Shown here: positions 39,457 through 49,068 of the stretch, piece after piece | Position numbering within the stretch: the stretch's first letter is position 1 | Layout of the letters: every line of letters starts with the position of its first letter | NCBI RefSeq assembly: GCF_003945765.1 | Contig: NZ_CP027712.1 | Span: forward strand, 6,324,001 to 6,388,000 | Direction: 5' to 3' | Length of the DNA stretch: 64,000 nt | Source: Pseudomonas chlororaphis subsp. chlororaphis | GTDB taxonomy: Bacteria > Pseudomonadota > Gammaproteobacteria > Pseudomonadales > Pseudomonadaceae | Program-made: the position numbers and the translations under genes | Notes under the pieces: model-generated | What the model was told of the DNA's origin: nothing | What the model saw: only the letters and a program-made list of their open reading frames with translations | The model's database searches: none

Positions 39457-39497
39457 GTCCCAAATAGGGACCGATCGGTCCCTTTCTGGGACCGATC
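39457..39497. repeat. Palindromic GGGACCGAT repeat cluster before chpC stop
   Basis: GTCCC-AAATA-GGGAC (39457-39471) overlaps a perfect 16-bp palindrome GGGACCGATCGGTCCC (39467-39482). A third copy, GGGACCGATC, lies at 39488-39497. The group sits 18 bp beyond the end of chpC and may act as a terminator or protein-binding site; there is no T-run. Confidence 0.6.
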
Positions 39498-39514
39498 AAG
39501 CCGCTCGAAAGGAT

Positions 39515-39970
39515 CTAGGACAACCCCGCCTTCACTAGCATCTCCTCCAACCCCAACAAATCCGGAATCTTCACCACCTGCTCCCCCACCTGCACCGCGG
39601 CCTTCTCCAGCCGGCACAGCGGCACGTCGACATAGCTCAGCTGGCTGTCGAGCCGGCAGGAGCGCGGGATGCCCTGGATCACCAGGGCGATGAACTTCAG
39701 GCGCTCGCGACCGCCCAGGGTATTGAGCACGACGATGCGCGCGCGCTCGCCAATGGCCAGGGGTTGGCCGCAAGCGGCCTCGAAGCTAATCAGCGGCAGC
39801 TGGCGGTCGCGCCAGGCAACAGAGCGCAGGTACCAGGGTGGCGCGTCGCTGGCCGGCTCGCCGCGTTGATAGTCGATCAATTCGGCCACCGCGACGTTGG
39901 GCAGGATCAGGGTGCGGTCGGCCAGGGGCAGCAGCAGCCCGGTGAGGAAGCTGGCGCGATAGTCATGCAT
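39515..39970 (-). CDS. chpC: CheW-like chemotaxis adaptor ChpC
   Basis: ChpC is a CheW-domain adaptor that links chemoreceptors to the histidine kinase ChpA in the type IV pilus (Chp) system. The 151-aa product has the CheW fold: LLLPLADRTLILPNVAVAELIDY near residue 12, then WYLRSVAWRDRQLPLISFEAACG near residue 46. It starts at ATG 39970, overlapping the end of chpA by 8 bp, so it is coupled to it. In P. aeruginosa a CheB-like gene, chpB, lies between chpA and chpC; here they are adjacent. Confidence 0.9.
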   Translation of the reverse strand: MHDYRASFLTGLLLPLADRTLILPNVAVAELIDYQRGEPASDAPPWYLRSVAWRDRQLPLISFEAACGQPLAIGERARIVVLNTLGGRERLKFIALVIQGIPRSCRLDSQLSYVDVPLCRLEKAAVQVGEQVVKIPDLLGLEEMLVKAGLS

Positions 39971-42900
39971 GGGGTCTGCTCCACTGGGCGATGCTCTCCA
40001 GCAGCACCGACTCCTGGTAAGGCTTGCCGAGGTAGTCGTTGACGCCGATGGCCATGGCCCGGTCGCGGTGTTTCTGCCCGGTGCGCGAGGTGATCATGAT
40101 GATCGGCAGCTGGTGCAGGCGCGGGTCGGCGCGCACCTGCATCGCCACCTCGAAGCCATCCATGCGCGGCATTTCGATGTCCAGCAGCATCAGGTCCGGG
40201 GTATGCTCCTGCAGCAACGCCATGGCATCGACCCCGTCCTTGGCGGTCAGCACGTTCATGCCGTGGCGTTCCAGCAGGCGGCTGGTGACCTTGCGCACCG
40301 TCACCGAATCGTCGACCACCAGCACCAGCCTCGGCCGCAATGGTTCGACCTCGACGCTCACTTCATCGCCAGCCGCCATGCGCGGCGCCGGCAAGCGCAT
40401 TTGCAGGGCGCGGATATGCGCCAGCAGATCAAGGATCAGCACCACCCGGCCATCGCCGAGGATGGTCGCGCCGGACAGCCCCTGCACCGCCGCGAACTGC
40501 GGCCCCAGACTCTTGACCACAATCTCCCGGGTGCCGGCCATGGCATCCACCTGCACGGCGATCCGGTGCTCGTTGTAATGCACCAGCAGAACCGGCAGCG
40601 GCAGGCTCTGCCCCAGCAGCTTCGGCCGGGCCACGGTGTGCAGCAGCTCGCCGAGGTAGCACAGCTCATAGCGCTGGCCGGCGTATACGTAATGGGGCGG
40701 GTCGAGCTGGTAATGGCTTTCCAGTTCGTTGGGCAGCACCCGCACGATGCCCTCGATGGTGTTCAGCGGGATCGCGTACTGCTCCTCCAGGCACTGCACC
40801 ATCAGCGCGCGGTTGACCGACAGGGTGAACGGCAGGCGGATGCGGAAATGCACGCCCTGCCCCGGGATCGAGTCGATGGTCATCGAGCCGCCGAGCTGGC
40901 GCACCTCTTCATGGACCACGTCCATGCCCACCCCGCGCCCGGAAATCTGGGTGATTTTCTCCGCCGTGGAAAACCCCGGCTGCATGATGAATTGCAGCAC
41001 GTCACGGTCGCTGATCTCGGCATTGGGGGCGAGCAGGCCACGCTTGATCGCCTTGCGCCGCACCGCCTCCAGCGGCACCCCGGCGCCGTCGTCGCGCATG
41101 TCGAAAACGATATCGCCACCTTCGTGGGACAGGTCCAGGGTGATCCGCCCCTGCTCCGGCTTGCCCGAGGCGCGCCGCACCTCGGCGGACTCCAGGCCAT
41201 GGTCGACGGCGTTGCGCAGCATGTGCTCCAGGGGCGCGACCATGCGCTCCAGCACGTTGCGGTCCATCTCACCCTCGGCGTTGCCGACGCTGAACGAGAC
41301 ATCCTTGCCCAACTCCTCGGCCACCTGGCGGACGATGCGCTTGAGGCGCGGCACCAGGCGCTCGAACGGCACCATGCGTGTGCGCATCAGGCCTTCCTGC
41401 AATTCGGTATTGACCCGCCCTTGCTGCTGCAACAGGTTTTCCGCGTCCTGGTTGCGCCGGTCCAGGGTTTCCTTGAGGTCGAGCAGGTCGGACGCCGACT
41501 CGAACAGGGCCCGCGACAGTTGCTGCAACTGCGAATGGCGGTCCATCTCCAGCGGGTCGAATTCCTCGTAGCCCAGGCGCTCGGCCTCGACCTGCTGGCG
41601 GCTGAGAATCCGCCCCTGGGTTTCGGTGTCCAGGCGGCGCAACTGGTCACGGATACGCTCGATGGTGGTTTCCATTTCGCTCAGGGCCACCCGCGCATCG
41701 TTGACCTGTTGCTCGATGCGCCCGCGGAAGATCGAGGTTTCCCCGGCCAGGTTGACCAGGTCGTCCAGCAGCTCGGCCGAGACCTTGACCATATCCCCGG
41801 CCACCGCCGCTTCCGCCTGCGCCACCGGCGGTTCGGGCTTGCTCGGCGGGCTAAGGTCGGGCAGCAACAGAGGCGGCGCTTCGGCCTGGGCCGGATGAGT
41901 AAAGCCGCGAATCGCCTCGATCAGGCTGTCGGCCGGCTTGATCGGTTGCTCGGCGCGGGCGGCGTCGAGCATCTGCGCCAGGCGGTCCTGGCTTTTCTGC
42001 AACAGGCCGAACAGCGCCGGGCTCGGTTGCAGCAGGCCCGCGGACAGGCCTTCATAGAGAAACTCCAGTTCATGGGCCAGATCGCCGATCGGCACGATCT
42101 CCACCATGCGCGCGCCGCCCTTGAGGGTGTGCAGGTCGCGCAGCAGGGTTTCCACTTCCTGGCGGCTGGCCGGCTCGGCCTGCCAGCGCGTCAGCGCCGC
42201 CCCCGAACTGTCGAGGATGTCGAAGCCTTCTTCGAGGAAGATCTCCAGCAGCTCCGGATCGTGGGCCGCCGAATCGTCGGTCACCGCGGCCTCGGGCACC
42301 TCGCTGGTGACCCCGCTGCGCTGGCGAAAACCGCGAATCGCTTCGATCAGCGCCTTGGGGTCGCTCAGCGCTTGCTGCGCCTGCAACTGCTGCAACAGCA
42401 GCGCCAGTTGCGCATGGCTGCGTTGCAGCAGGTCGACCAAGGCCTCGCCATGCTGGTAACGGCGATCCACCAGGCCTTCGTAGAGGTTTTCCAGTTCCTG
42501 GGCCAGGTCACCCACCGGGCCGACTTCAGCCATGCGCGCACCGCCCTTGAGGGTGTGCAGGTCGCGCTGCAGGGAAGACAGCGGCGCGCCGTTGTCCGGA
42601 TCGGCCAGCCAGCGCTGCAAGGCCTGGCCGGCGCTTTCGAGAATATCCATCGCCTCTTCGAGGAAGATCGCCACGATTTCATCGTCCGGCTCCTCCACCT
42701 CGATCTGCGCCCTCTGCTCCATCTCGGCGGTGGCACTGGCCAGGTCGGTGATGCTCAGGGTGCGGCTGCCGTCGCTGCGGATCAGGCCCATGGCCGCAGG
42801 GTCGAGGCTTTCCTCGAGCAGTTCGCGCAAGGCCCGGACCATGGCCGGTTGCGGGCTGATTTCCTGGCCGGCGGCCAGTTCGTCGAGCATGTTGATCAGG

Positions 42901-45900
42901 GCTTCGTGGGCGTTTTCCGCCTCATGGAAAAACCGTTCGCCCACCGCCAGGCTGCTTTCTTCCACGGCGCCGTACAGGTCCAGCAGCGCTTCGCACAGCT
43001 CATCCATCGGCTGCAGGTCCGCCAGGTGCGCGCCTTCGCCAAGGGTGGTCAACTCGTCCAGCAGGGCGCTGAGTTCCTGGCGCTCGCCGGGGTGCTGTTG
43101 CCAGCGGCGCAGCAGGTTTTCGGCATCCAGCAGGATGTCCATGCCCTGGGCCAGGAAGCTGCTGATCAACTGCGCATCGCGCTTGACCCGCAGCCCGGTA
43201 TTGGGCGCGTTGAGCAGGGCTTCCAGGCGCTCGGCGGTCAGTGCCTTGACCCGTTCGATCAGGTCGGCGGCGCCTTCGATGGGCGCCAGCGGATCGCTGC
43301 CCAGCTGTTGCAGGCCGCGGCGAAACAGGCCTTCGGCTTCCAGCAGCAGTTCGACCTCGTCCAGGTCCAGGGCCATCAGGTGCGCGCGATATTCCCGGGC
43401 CAGCAGGTCCAGCGGTGCCGCCAGCTCGGCGATCGGCAGCACGCCGGCCATGTAGGCGCTGCCCTTAAGGGTGTGCAAGGCGCGCTGCAATTCGTCGCTG
43501 GCCTGCAGCGGCAGATGCTCGGCAGCCTGATCGAGAAAGCGCTTGATGCCCTCCAGATGGGTTTCGGCCTCGTTGCGGAAGATCTCCAGCAACTGCGGGT
43601 CGAGCTCGTCTGCCAAGCCGTCTAGCGACGCCGTGTCGCCCTTGGCCAGGGCATGCGCCCGGGCAGCCAGGCGGTCGACATCGTCGCGCTGGCGCTGGGC
43701 CTGGGCGGCGAACTCGGCGACCAGCTCCGGCAGCAACTGCACGACCTCTTCAAGCAATTGCCGCACCTGCGGCCCTGGTTCCACGCTGTGTTCCAGGACC
43801 CGGTTGAGCAGGTTCTCCACGGCCCAGGCCAACTCGCCCAGCACCAGCGCACGCACCATCCGCCCGCTGCCCTTGAGGGTGTGGAAGGCCCGGCGGATTT
43901 CGCCCAGCGCCGCCTTGCCGTGAGGATCGGCGGCCCAGCGCGGCAGGTACTCGCGCAGCACATCGAGCACTTCGTCGGTCTCTTCGAGGAAGACTTCGCG
44001 CAGCTCGTCGTCCACCGGCGCTTCATCGCCCGGCGGCGGCAACAGGCTGCCCGGCGTGTCCAGCGCCGGCGGGTTGAGCGCCGAGACCGGGCTGGCCAGC
44101 ACATCGGCCAGGGACTGCACCACTTCCGGGCTGTCCAGCTCCTGCAGGTCCTGCATCACCAAGGCTTCGTTGGGGCCGAGCACATCGCTGAGCAGCGGCA
44201 CCTGTTCGCTTGCTACCCACTCGTCCGGTGCCTGCTTTTGTGGCGCATAGCCCAGCGCGGCCAGGCCCTGCTCGGCCACGTCGAGAATCTTTTCCCCCGG
44301 CGCCTGGGGATCGTCGCTCAGGCGCTCCAGGTAATACTCGATGCTGGTGATCACGTCGGCCAGATTGTCCAGCTGCTGCCAGCCGGGCTGGCGCGGGTCC
44401 AGCAGCAGGTGTTCGCGCACAAAACCATTGCAGGCTTGCAGCAGGCCCGCTGCCCGGCTCAAGGGAATCATCGCCAGGGCGCCGCGCACCTGGGTCAACA
44501 GCTCCGGCAGCGCCTGCAAGTGTTCGCGGTCCCAGCCGGCGTCGATGTAGTCGACAATCAGGTCCTTGGCCTGTTGCAGGCAGATCCGCGCCTCCTTGAT
44601 CACCAGTTGGTGGATCTGGGTCAGGTCGGTGGTCGGCAGGCGACTTTCTTCGCGACTCTCGGGTTCGGCCGGGCCGACCATGCCGGCCAGGGTCGCCTCG
44701 ACATACAGCAGCGCTCCGGCCACATCCATCAGCACCGCGTCATTCGGTTCGCGCTGGCCCTGGGCCAGGCTCAGCACCACCGCCAGCTGGTCGATGATCA
44801 CCTTGCGCGGCTGACCGAAACCCAGCACCGCCAGGGTGTCGGCGATCTGCCGCAGGGGCGCCAGCAGGCTGTCCAGGTCCGACGCGTGCTGGCGGTCGCT
44901 GCGCACGAACAGGTCCAGGCGTTCCTTGACCCGCACCAGCTCTTCGCACAGGGCCGCCAGCACCGAGCGCATGGCGTCGCGGTCGGGACCGGCCATGCGC
45001 GCCCGCTCCTGGTCGACCAGCGCATTGTCGGGCAAAGCGTCATCGAGTCCGTAGGTGTCTTTCATGGTCTGCATCTGCGCGGTGGGGTAGCGGGCCTTGG
45101 CGATGTAAAACAGCAGGCTTTTCAGCAGTTCGTCGGGGGCCGCCTGGTTGACCCCGGCGATGCCTTGTTCATAGAGACGCTTGAGTTCGCGGTCGGCATC
45201 CTTGAGCAGGCTGCGCACCGCCGGGCTGTTGGCGATCGCCCCGCTGCCCATACCTTCCACCAGGGCCAGGGCGATCTGCCACAAGGGCCCCAGCGGGGCG
45301 TTCTGGCACAACACCTGAAGGCGCTCGAAGACCTTGGCCATGTAGCCCAGGCTGTTTTTTACATCCTGTTCGCGCAGCAGGTCGACCAACACGGTTTGCA
45401 GCATGTGCCGCAGCTTGCGCAGCAGGATGGTCAGGTCGGGGGGCGCCAGGCGGTTCAGTGCCGCCTGGTCCAGCGCCGGCAGGTCCGGCAGCTGCGGGCT
45501 GAACAGGCTGGTTTCGCTCAGCAGGCCTTCACCCCGGGCGCTGCGCAGGTCGTTGAGCAGCGGCAACACCACCAACGGCAGGTCGCGACGCGCGCTTTGC
45601 ACCCGGTCGAGGTACTGCGGCAACTGGCTGATGGCTTGGCGCAGCAGATAGATCGCCTCGTCCCGCTGGGCCACGCGGTGCTCGCGCAGGGCCAGGGTCA
45701 GGGCTTCCATTTCTTCGGCGAGCAGCGCCGCGCCATAGAACTCGACCATCTGCAGGCTGCCGTGGACCTGATGGATACAGTCCAGGCACTGCTCGAGCGC
45801 TTCCACCGCCTGCGGCTCGTCGACCAGATGATCGAGCGCCTGGTGGGCCTGCTTCAGCGTTTCGGCAATTTCGCCCTTGACCCATTCCAGGGCCACATAG

Positions 45901-45929
45901 TCGTGCCGATCACCCATTACCATTCCCAT
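39963..45929 (-). CDS. chpA: Hybrid chemotaxis histidine kinase ChpA
   Basis: ChpA is the CheA-like kinase of the Pil-Chp system and signals to PilG and PilH. The 1988-aa product has several Hpt-like modules. Canonical HTLKG histidines lie near residues 681, 817, 1124 and 1266; degenerate modules lie near 55 (HQVHGSLQM), 480 (VRGALAM) and 963. Then come a CheA dimerisation region (about 1395), an HATPase (about 1560-1720, HMLRNAVDHGLE, DDGAGV, GRGVGMDVV), a CheW-like domain, and a C-terminal receiver (about 1864-1980, LVVDDS, LLDIEMPRMDG). P. aeruginosa ChpA is much longer (about 2470 aa). ATG 45929 is 10 bp from GGAG; ATG 45917 (MGDRHDYVALEW) matches the usual start and is the alternative. 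Confidence 0.95.
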   Translation of the reverse strand: MGMVMGDRHDYVALEWVKGEIAETLKQAHQALDHLVDEPQAVEALEQCLDCIHQVHGSLQMVEFYGAALLAEEMEALTLALREHRVAQRDEAIYLLRQAISQLPQYLDRVQSARRDLPLVVLPLLNDLRSARGEGLLSETSLFSPQLPDLPALDQAALNRLAPPDLTILLRKLRHMLQTVLVDLLREQDVKNSLGYMAKVFERLQVLCQNAPLGPLWQIALALVEGMGSGAIANSPAVRSLLKDADRELKRLYEQGIAGVNQAAPDELLKSLLFYIAKARYPTAQMQTMKDTYGLDDALPDNALVDQERARMAGPDRDAMRSVLAALCEELVRVKERLDLFVRSDRQHASDLDSLLAPLRQIADTLAVLGFGQPRKVIIDQLAVVLSLAQGQREPNDAVLMDVAGALLYVEATLAGMVGPAEPESREESRLPTTDLTQIHQLVIKEARICLQQAKDLIVDYIDAGWDREHLQALPELLTQVRGALAMIPLSRAAGLLQACNGFVREHLLLDPRQPGWQQLDNLADVITSIEYYLERLSDDPQAPGEKILDVAEQGLAALGYAPQKQAPDEWVASEQVPLLSDVLGPNEALVMQDLQELDSPEVVQSLADVLASPVSALNPPALDTPGSLLPPPGDEAPVDDELREVFLEETDEVLDVLREYLPRWAADPHGKAALGEIRRAFHTLKGSGRMVRALVLGELAWAVENLLNRVLEHSVEPGPQVRQLLEEVVQLLPELVAEFAAQAQRQRDDVDRLAARAHALAKGDTASLDGLADELDPQLLEIFRNEAETHLEGIKRFLDQAAEHLPLQASDELQRALHTLKGSAYMAGVLPIAELAAPLDLLAREYRAHLMALDLDEVELLLEAEGLFRRGLQQLGSDPLAPIEGAADLIERVKALTAERLEALLNAPNTGLRVKRDAQLISSFLAQGMDILLDAENLLRRWQQHPGERQELSALLDELTTLGEGAHLADLQPMDELCEALLDLYGAVEESSLAVGERFFHEAENAHEALINMLDELAAGQEISPQPAMVRALRELLEESLDPAAMGLIRSDGSRTLSITDLASATAEMEQRAQIEVEEPDDEIVAIFLEEAMDILESAGQALQRWLADPDNGAPLSSLQRDLHTLKGGARMAEVGPVGDLAQELENLYEGLVDRRYQHGEALVDLLQRSHAQLALLLQQLQAQQALSDPKALIEAIRGFRQRSGVTSEVPEAAVTDDSAAHDPELLEIFLEEGFDILDSSGAALTRWQAEPASRQEVETLLRDLHTLKGGARMVEIVPIGDLAHELEFLYEGLSAGLLQPSPALFGLLQKSQDRLAQMLDAARAEQPIKPADSLIEAIRGFTHPAQAEAPPLLLPDLSPPSKPEPPVAQAEAAVAGDMVKVSAELLDDLVNLAGETSIFRGRIEQQVNDARVALSEMETTIERIRDQLRRLDTETQGRILSRQQVEAERLGYEEFDPLEMDRHSQLQQLSRALFESASDLLDLKETLDRRNQDAENLLQQQGRVNTELQEGLMRTRMVPFERLVPRLKRIVRQVAEELGKDVSFSVGNAEGEMDRNVLERMVAPLEHMLRNAVDHGLESAEVRRASGKPEQGRITLDLSHEGGDIVFDMRDDGAGVPLEAVRRKAIKRGLLAPNAEISDRDVLQFIMQPGFSTAEKITQISGRGVGMDVVHEEVRQLGGSMTIDSIPGQGVHFRIRLPFTLSVNRALMVQCLEEQYAIPLNTIEGIVRVLPNELESHYQLDPPHYVYAGQRYELCYLGELLHTVARPKLLGQSLPLPVLLVHYNEHRIAVQVDAMAGTREIVVKSLGPQFAAVQGLSGATILGDGRVVLILDLLAHIRALQMRLPAPRMAAGDEVSVEVEPLRPRLVLVVDDSVTVRKVTSRLLERHGMNVLTAKDGVDAMALLQEHTPDLMLLDIEMPRMDGFEVAMQVRADPRLHQLPIIMITSRTGQKHRDRAMAIGVNDYLGKPYQESVLLESIAQWSRPHA

Positions 45930-45947
45930 CAAAGTCGTGCTCCGGCC

Positions 45948-48011
45948 TCAGCGGTTGTCCCGCGGCGTCTGCTCGCGACTGGCCGGCAAGGTGAAACCGG
46001 ACACCGAGCGCCGCAGCTGGCTGGCCATTTTCGCCAGGTTACCGATGCTCTCGGCCGTCGCGGTCGAGCCGGACGAAGTCTGTGAAGTGATCTGCTGGAT
46101 CACGTTCATGGTCAAGGATATCTGTCCGGCCGACGACGTCTGCTGCTGGGCGGCGTTGGAGATGCTCTGGATCAGCGCCGCCAGGGTCTTGGAGACGCCT
46201 TCGATTTCTTCCAGGGCCACCCCGGCATCCTGCGCCAGCCGGGCGCCGCGCACCACTTCCGAGGTGGTCTGCTCCATGGAGATCACCGCCTCGTTGGTGT
46301 CGGTCTGGATCGCCCGCACCAGGGTCTCGATCTGCCGGGTCGCAGCCGAAGAACGTTCCGCCAGGCGCTGCACCTCATCGGCCACCACCGCGAAGCCACG
46401 CCCGGCATCCCCGGCCATGGAGGCCTGGATCGCCGCGTTGAGGGCGAGGATGTTGGTCTGGTCGGCAATGTCATCGATCAGGCTGACAATGTCGCCAATT
46501 TCCTGGGACGACTCGCCCAGGCGCTTGATGCGCTTGGCAGTGTCCTGGATCTGCTCGCGAATGTTGTCCATGCCGTGGATGGTGTTGTGCACCACCTCGT
46601 TGCCCTTGTTGGCGATCTCCACCGAACGCTCGGCCACCGCCGAGGACTCGGCGGCGTTGGCCGACACCTGATCGATCGACTGGGCCATTTCGTTGATCGC
46701 GGTGGAGGCTTCGGAAATCTGCTGGGCCTGATGCTCCGAGGCTTCGGCCAGTTGCATCGCGGTGGCCTGGGTTTCCTGCACCGCGCCGGCGACCTGGCCG
46801 GCGGTGAGGTTGATGGTCGCCACCAGGTCGCGCAGCTGGTCCACGGAATAGTTGATCGAGTCGGCGATGGTACCGGTGAAGTCCTCGGTCACCGAGGCGG
46901 TCACGGTGAGGTCGCCGTCGGCCAGGTCTTCGATCTCGTCCAGCAAACGCATGATCGCGTTCTGGTTGCGTTCGTTCTTCTCCGCGGTCTCGTGCAGTTG
47001 GCGATTGGTTTCGCGGACCATCACCAGGCCAATGAGGATGATCGAGGCCAGCGCCGCCAGGCCCAGGACATAACCGCCGATGGTGTCCAGCGAACGGCCG
47101 CCGGCCAGGTTCTCGAAGCCGATGGCCAGGTGCGAGGCCTCGTCGAGCAGGGTCTGCGACAGGCTGAAGATATTGCTCGCCGACTCGCGGACCTGGAACA
47201 GCTCGGGGGAGGTTTCGAGGATTTCGTCCACTGAGCCGGAGACGAACTGGAACAGCTCGCTGATCTCGGTCAGGCGCGCCCGCGCATCGCGGTCCTCGAC
47301 CTGGCTGATCTTCAGGGTCGGGTTGCCCTGGAGCATGCCGCTGAGCACCTGGCCGAAGCGCGCCGCGTCACGGCCGAAGGCATCCGCGGCCTGCACCGCG
47401 TTTTCGTCGCCGGCCAGCACAGTATTCACCGCGCCGAGAATGCGCTCGGCGAGCAACGACTGGCGTTGCGCCATGGCCACCTGGGCGGCCGGAGCGCCGC
47501 GCTGGAGGAGGATTTCCACGACCTTTTCATACTCGACCTGCAACTGCGGCACGGTTTCCGCCAGGGTCGCGGCCACCTGATGCAGGGACAATACGGTCTG
47601 TTCACTGGCCAGGATCGCGTCGGCGTTGTGCAGCAGCTTGTCCCAGTCCTGCTGCACCGCGCGCATTTCCTGACGCACCGCCACCGGCGCGGCGGGCAGC
47701 CCGGTGGCCGGGTCGCCTTTTTTCAGGTAGCCCCAGCGCTGGGCGAAATCGTTGCGCGCATCGCCCAGCAGCTTGAAGGCCGCGGCCTTGCCCGCGGCGG
47801 CCTCCGTGGCGTTCTTGGCAATGCGCTGGGACAGCACCCGCAACTCGCCGGCGTGGCCGATGTACTGCTTGTCGTACGTGGCCTGGGTGTTGAGGTAAGC
47901 GAAGTTGGCGAACAGCAGCATGATGAACACGATCAGGGCGATGAACAGCACGATGATCTGCGAGCGGCTGCGCGATCCTTCCATTGGCTTGCCTGGGTTG
48001 GCTTTTAGCAT
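45948..48011 (-). CDS. pilJ: Methyl-accepting chemotaxis protein PilJ
   Basis: PilJ is the receptor of the type IV pilus chemosensory system. The 687-aa product has a membrane segment at about residues 18-38 ([20 protein letters not shown]), a helical periplasmic region with two PilJ domains ([24 protein letters not shown] near 50), and a second membrane segment near 310 ([18 protein letters not shown]). A HAMP domain follows, then a signalling domain with the tip [38 protein letters not shown] near residue 530. ATG 48011 has AGGTG upstream. pilK, a CheR-like gene in P. aeruginosa, is absent: chpA starts 18 bp after this stop. Confidence 0.96.
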   Translation of the reverse strand: MLKANPGKPMEGSRSRSQIIVLFIALIVFIMLLFANFAYLNTQATYDKQYIGHAGELRVLSQRIAKNATEAAAGKAAAFKLLGDARNDFAQRWGYLKKGDPATGLPAAPVAVRQEMRAVQQDWDKLLHNADAILASEQTVLSLHQVAATLAETVPQLQVEYEKVVEILLQRGAPAAQVAMAQRQSLLAERILGAVNTVLAGDENAVQAADAFGRDAARFGQVLSGMLQGNPTLKISQVEDRDARARLTEISELFQFVSGSVDEILETSPELFQVRESASNIFSLSQTLLDEASHLAIGFENLAGGRSLDTIGGYVLGLAALASIILIGLVMVRETNRQLHETAEKNERNQNAIMRLLDEIEDLADGDLTVTASVTEDFTGTIADSINYSVDQLRDLVATINLTAGQVAGAVQETQATAMQLAEASEHQAQQISEASTAINEMAQSIDQVSANAAESSAVAERSVEIANKGNEVVHNTIHGMDNIREQIQDTAKRIKRLGESSQEIGDIVSLIDDIADQTNILALNAAIQASMAGDAGRGFAVVADEVQRLAERSSAATRQIETLVRAIQTDTNEAVISMEQTTSEVVRGARLAQDAGVALEEIEGVSKTLAALIQSISNAAQQQTSSAGQISLTMNVIQQITSQTSSGSTATAESIGNLAKMASQLRRSVSGFTLPASREQTPRDNR

Positions 48012-48088
48012 CTGCACACCTGAATTCCGGTTGTTCTGTTGCCCGCACAATGGACGGCGCGGTCCTGCAGGTTCATCGCGCAATATTC

Positions 48089-48113
48089 ATCGCGAGCAGG
48101 TCTCGCGCCTACA
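48089..48113. repeat. REP fragment between pilI and pilJ
   Basis: ATCGCGAGCAGGTCTCGCGCC, then TACAG, is a degenerate REP unit. It overlaps the last codons of pilI, showing insertion right at the gene end. The remaining 77 bp to the pilJ start shows nothing else. Confidence 0.6.
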
Positions 48114-48648
48114 GCGCCACATCCAGGAACCCCGGCGACTGCGCCAGGGCGAAGGGACTGAATACCCACCAGACCTGCTCGCACGGGAAATACCCCCGCA
48201 GGTACGGCGTGATGGCGCCCTGTTCGCTAGCGCTGGCCGCGGTTTCCAGGCTGCTCTGCTCGAAGTGCTGCATGCCGGCCACCTCGTCCACCATCAAGCC
48301 GGCGAACACCTCTTTGTGCTCGACCACCAGCACCCGCCGCTGCTTGCGCAGGGCCGACAGCTCATGGCCGAAGAACCCGCACAGGTCCATGACCGGCAGC
48401 AGCCGTCCGCGCAGGTTGGCCACGCCTTTCACCCAGGGCTTGACCCCGGGCAGCAGGGTGTAACGGGGCTCGTGCAGGACTTCGCTGACTTCGCCCATCG
48501 GCGCCACATACCAATGCTCGCCGATGCGAAAGCCGATACCGCTCCAGCCGTGCTGGCGGGTTTCCTGGGAAGGCAGGTCGGCTGCCAGCAGGCGGCAGCG
48601 CTGGTCGATCTCGAGCAGCAGTTCGAAGGCGGTTTGCGACTCGGCCAT
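48109..48648 (-). CDS. pilI: CheW-like adaptor PilI
   Basis: PilI is a CheW-domain adaptor that couples PilJ to ChpA. The 179-aa product has the CheW pattern: GIGFRIGEHWYVAPMGEVSEVL near residue 37, then LLPGVKPWVKGVANLRGRLLPVMDLCGFFG near residue 65. It lies 11 bp downstream of pilH in the pilGHIJ order seen in P. aeruginosa. The C-terminal codons run into a REP-like sequence. Confidence 0.94.
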   Translation of the reverse strand: MAESQTAFELLLEIDQRCRLLAADLPSQETRQHGWSGIGFRIGEHWYVAPMGEVSEVLHEPRYTLLPGVKPWVKGVANLRGRLLPVMDLCGFFGHELSALRKQRRVLVVEHKEVFAGLMVDEVAGMQHFEQSSLETAASASEQGAITPYLRGYFPCEQVWWVFSPFALAQSPGFLDVAL

Positions 48649-48659
48649 GGCGCGGGCGG

Positions 48660-49025
48660 TCAGCCGGCCAGGACGTTGTTCAGGGTCTTGATCAGGGTGT
48701 CTTCGTCGACCGGCTTGGTCAGGTAATCCTTGGCGCCCTGGCGAGTACCCCAGACCTTGTCGGTTTCCTGATCCTTGGTGGTGATGATGATCACCGGGAT
48801 ATGGCTGGTTTCCGCGTCCTTGGTCAACTGACGGGTAGCCTGGAAACCATTGAGGCCGGGCATGACGATGTCCATCAGGACCGCGTCGGGCTTTTCCTGG
48901 CGCGCCAGGGCCACGCCGTCGGCGCCGTTTTCGGCCTTCAGGACTTCATGGCCGTGCTTTTCCAGCATGCCGGTCAGTTTGTACATTTCAGTCGGCGAGT
49001 CATCGACGATCAGAATACGAGCCAT
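48660..49025 (-). CDS. pilH: Type IV pilus response regulator PilH
   Basis: PilH is a single-domain receiver. In P. aeruginosa it opposes PilG in pilus control and has been linked to retraction. The 121-aa product begins MARILIVDDSPTEMYKLTGM and has the phospho-acceptor region AVLMDIVMPGLNGF near residue 52, plus the conserved lysine in YLTKPVDEDTL near residue 105. ATG 49025 is used; the first four residues of the longer frame are not conserved. It follows pilG by 43 bp. Confidence 0.95.
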   Translation of the reverse strand: MARILIVDDSPTEMYKLTGMLEKHGHEVLKAENGADGVALARQEKPDAVLMDIVMPGLNGFQATRQLTKDAETSHIPVIIITTKDQETDKVWGTRQGAKDYLTKPVDEDTLIKTLNNVLAG

Positions 49026-49068
49026 GGTCTTCCCCATACGAATAGGCGTGCGGCCCGCTGGCCGAACC

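Noticed and set aside
39257-39499. 80-codon minus-strand frame in the dispersed repeat
   Set aside because: It spans the A/T hairpin, a REP unit and the GGGACCGAT palindromes; all its content is explained by repeats.
39969-43625. 1218-codon frame on the plus strand opposite chpA
   Set aside because: Exact antisense of chpA, low-complexity His/Gln/Leu-rich translation, no ribosome site.
43653-46085. 810-codon frame on the plus strand opposite chpA and the end of pilJ
   Set aside because: Antisense shadow, as above; it crosses the chpA-pilJ junction without a start signal.
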